Assembly (NCBI GenBank): GCA_963763115.1
Contig: CAVXNM010000078.1
Location: 48,410-112,409, forward strand
Source of the DNA: CAVQCA01 sp963763115
GTDB taxonomy: Bacteria; Pseudomonadota; Gammaproteobacteria; UBA9214
Reading direction: 5' to 3'
Length of the DNA: 64,000 nucleotides
Below, piece after piece: positions 63,907 through 64,000 of the stretch. The first letter of the stretch is position 1. Every line of letters starts with the position of its first letter. The notes under the pieces are model-generated. The model saw nothing but the letters and a program-made list of their open reading frames with translations, did no database searches and had not been told where the DNA came from. The position numbers and the translations under genes were made by a program.

Positions 63907-64000
63907 CTACAAGGCATCAGGACCGGACTCGCCGGTACGAATGCGGATGGCCTGATCAAGGTCGAAAACGAAAATCTTGCCGTCGCCGATCTTGCCGGTA
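63907..64000 (-). CDS. glnK: nitrogen regulatory protein PII, copy 2 (5' part beyond the window)
   Basis: Only the last 30 residues are inside the window: T-G-K-I-G-D-G-K-I-F-V-F-D-L-D-Q-A-I-R-I then R-T-G-E-S-G-P-D-A-L and stop. This is the PII B-loop and C-loop end, with some differences from copy 1 (V-F-D-L-D-Q-A-I versus V-T-A-I-E-N-A-V). It pairs with amtB copy 2 just downstream. Confidence 0.92.
   Translation of the reverse strand, partial: TGKIGDGKIFVFDLDQAIRIRTGESGPDAL

Overview
This window looks like a chromosomal segment of a free-living, GC-rich gammaproteobacterium, possibly near Chromatiales or another chemolithotroph-rich group. That placement is inferred from gene content and order: mrcA/ponA divergent from pilMNOPQ, then aroK-aroB-dgt, gltB-gltD and hemE; priA-argS followed by a SPOR-domain gene; and tandem glnK-amtB pairs. 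No rRNA, tRNA, CRISPR array or intact transposase was seen.

Layout. 0-5 kb: 3' part of hemH, an MDR oxidoreductase, a small Cys-rich protein, a Rof-like protein and a Ycf46-type AAA ATPase. 4.7-7.6 kb: an origin-like DnaA-box element, a DUF3135 gene, rpmE, a secreted nuclease and a malate dehydrogenase. 7.6-15.2 kb: PBP1A (minus strand) divergent from the type IV pilus operon pilMNOPQ. 15.2-26.2 kb: aroK, aroB, dgt, a WGR-domain protein, gltB, gltD and hemE. 26.4-34.9 kb: a PqiA-like protein, DedA, a fructosamine-kinase-like protein, an HNH nuclease, a DsrL/GltD-like iron-sulfur flavoprotein, a VanZ-like protein and an MFS exporter. 35.5-39.4 kb: a PPOX gene with an in-frame amber codon and a pntAA-pntAB-pntB operon with three single-base insertions. 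39.7-45 kb: a second origin-like DnaA-box element, then priA, argS and a SPOR protein. 45-51.2 kb: mostly minus-strand small envelope and housekeeping genes, including SIMPL, VIT1, Nudix, a hydroxyaminobenzene-mutase-like protein, cytochrome c and a YaiI-family protein. 51.3-54.0 kb: accessory DNA with a patatin, an antitoxin-like gene, a DUF2442/DUF4160 pair, an attC-like site and the wreck of an integron integrase, arranged as in a chromosomal integron. 54-64 kb: a beta-hydroxyacid dehydrogenase, divergent speA and speE, a DUF4124 gene, fetAB, a CDGSH protein and two glnK-amtB units.

Functional themes are nitrogen assimilation (GOGAT, two ammonium transporter/PII pairs), polyamine synthesis (SpeA, SpeE), heme synthesis (HemH, HemE), pyridine nucleotide and redox balance (Pnt, DsrL-like protein, malate dehydrogenase) and type IV pilus assembly. 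Several short repeats punctuate the intergenic spaces. Two are MITE-like elements of one family (29.7 and 58.0 kb), one of which supplies the stop codon of speE. Another repeat family (24.9 and 60.4 kb) appears to supply the ribosome binding site of hemE.

The best candidates for follow-up are the two matching DnaA-box/AT-rich elements 35 kb apart, the decayed integron with its fused integrase/cassette junction, and the clustered lesions in the pnt/PPOX region.
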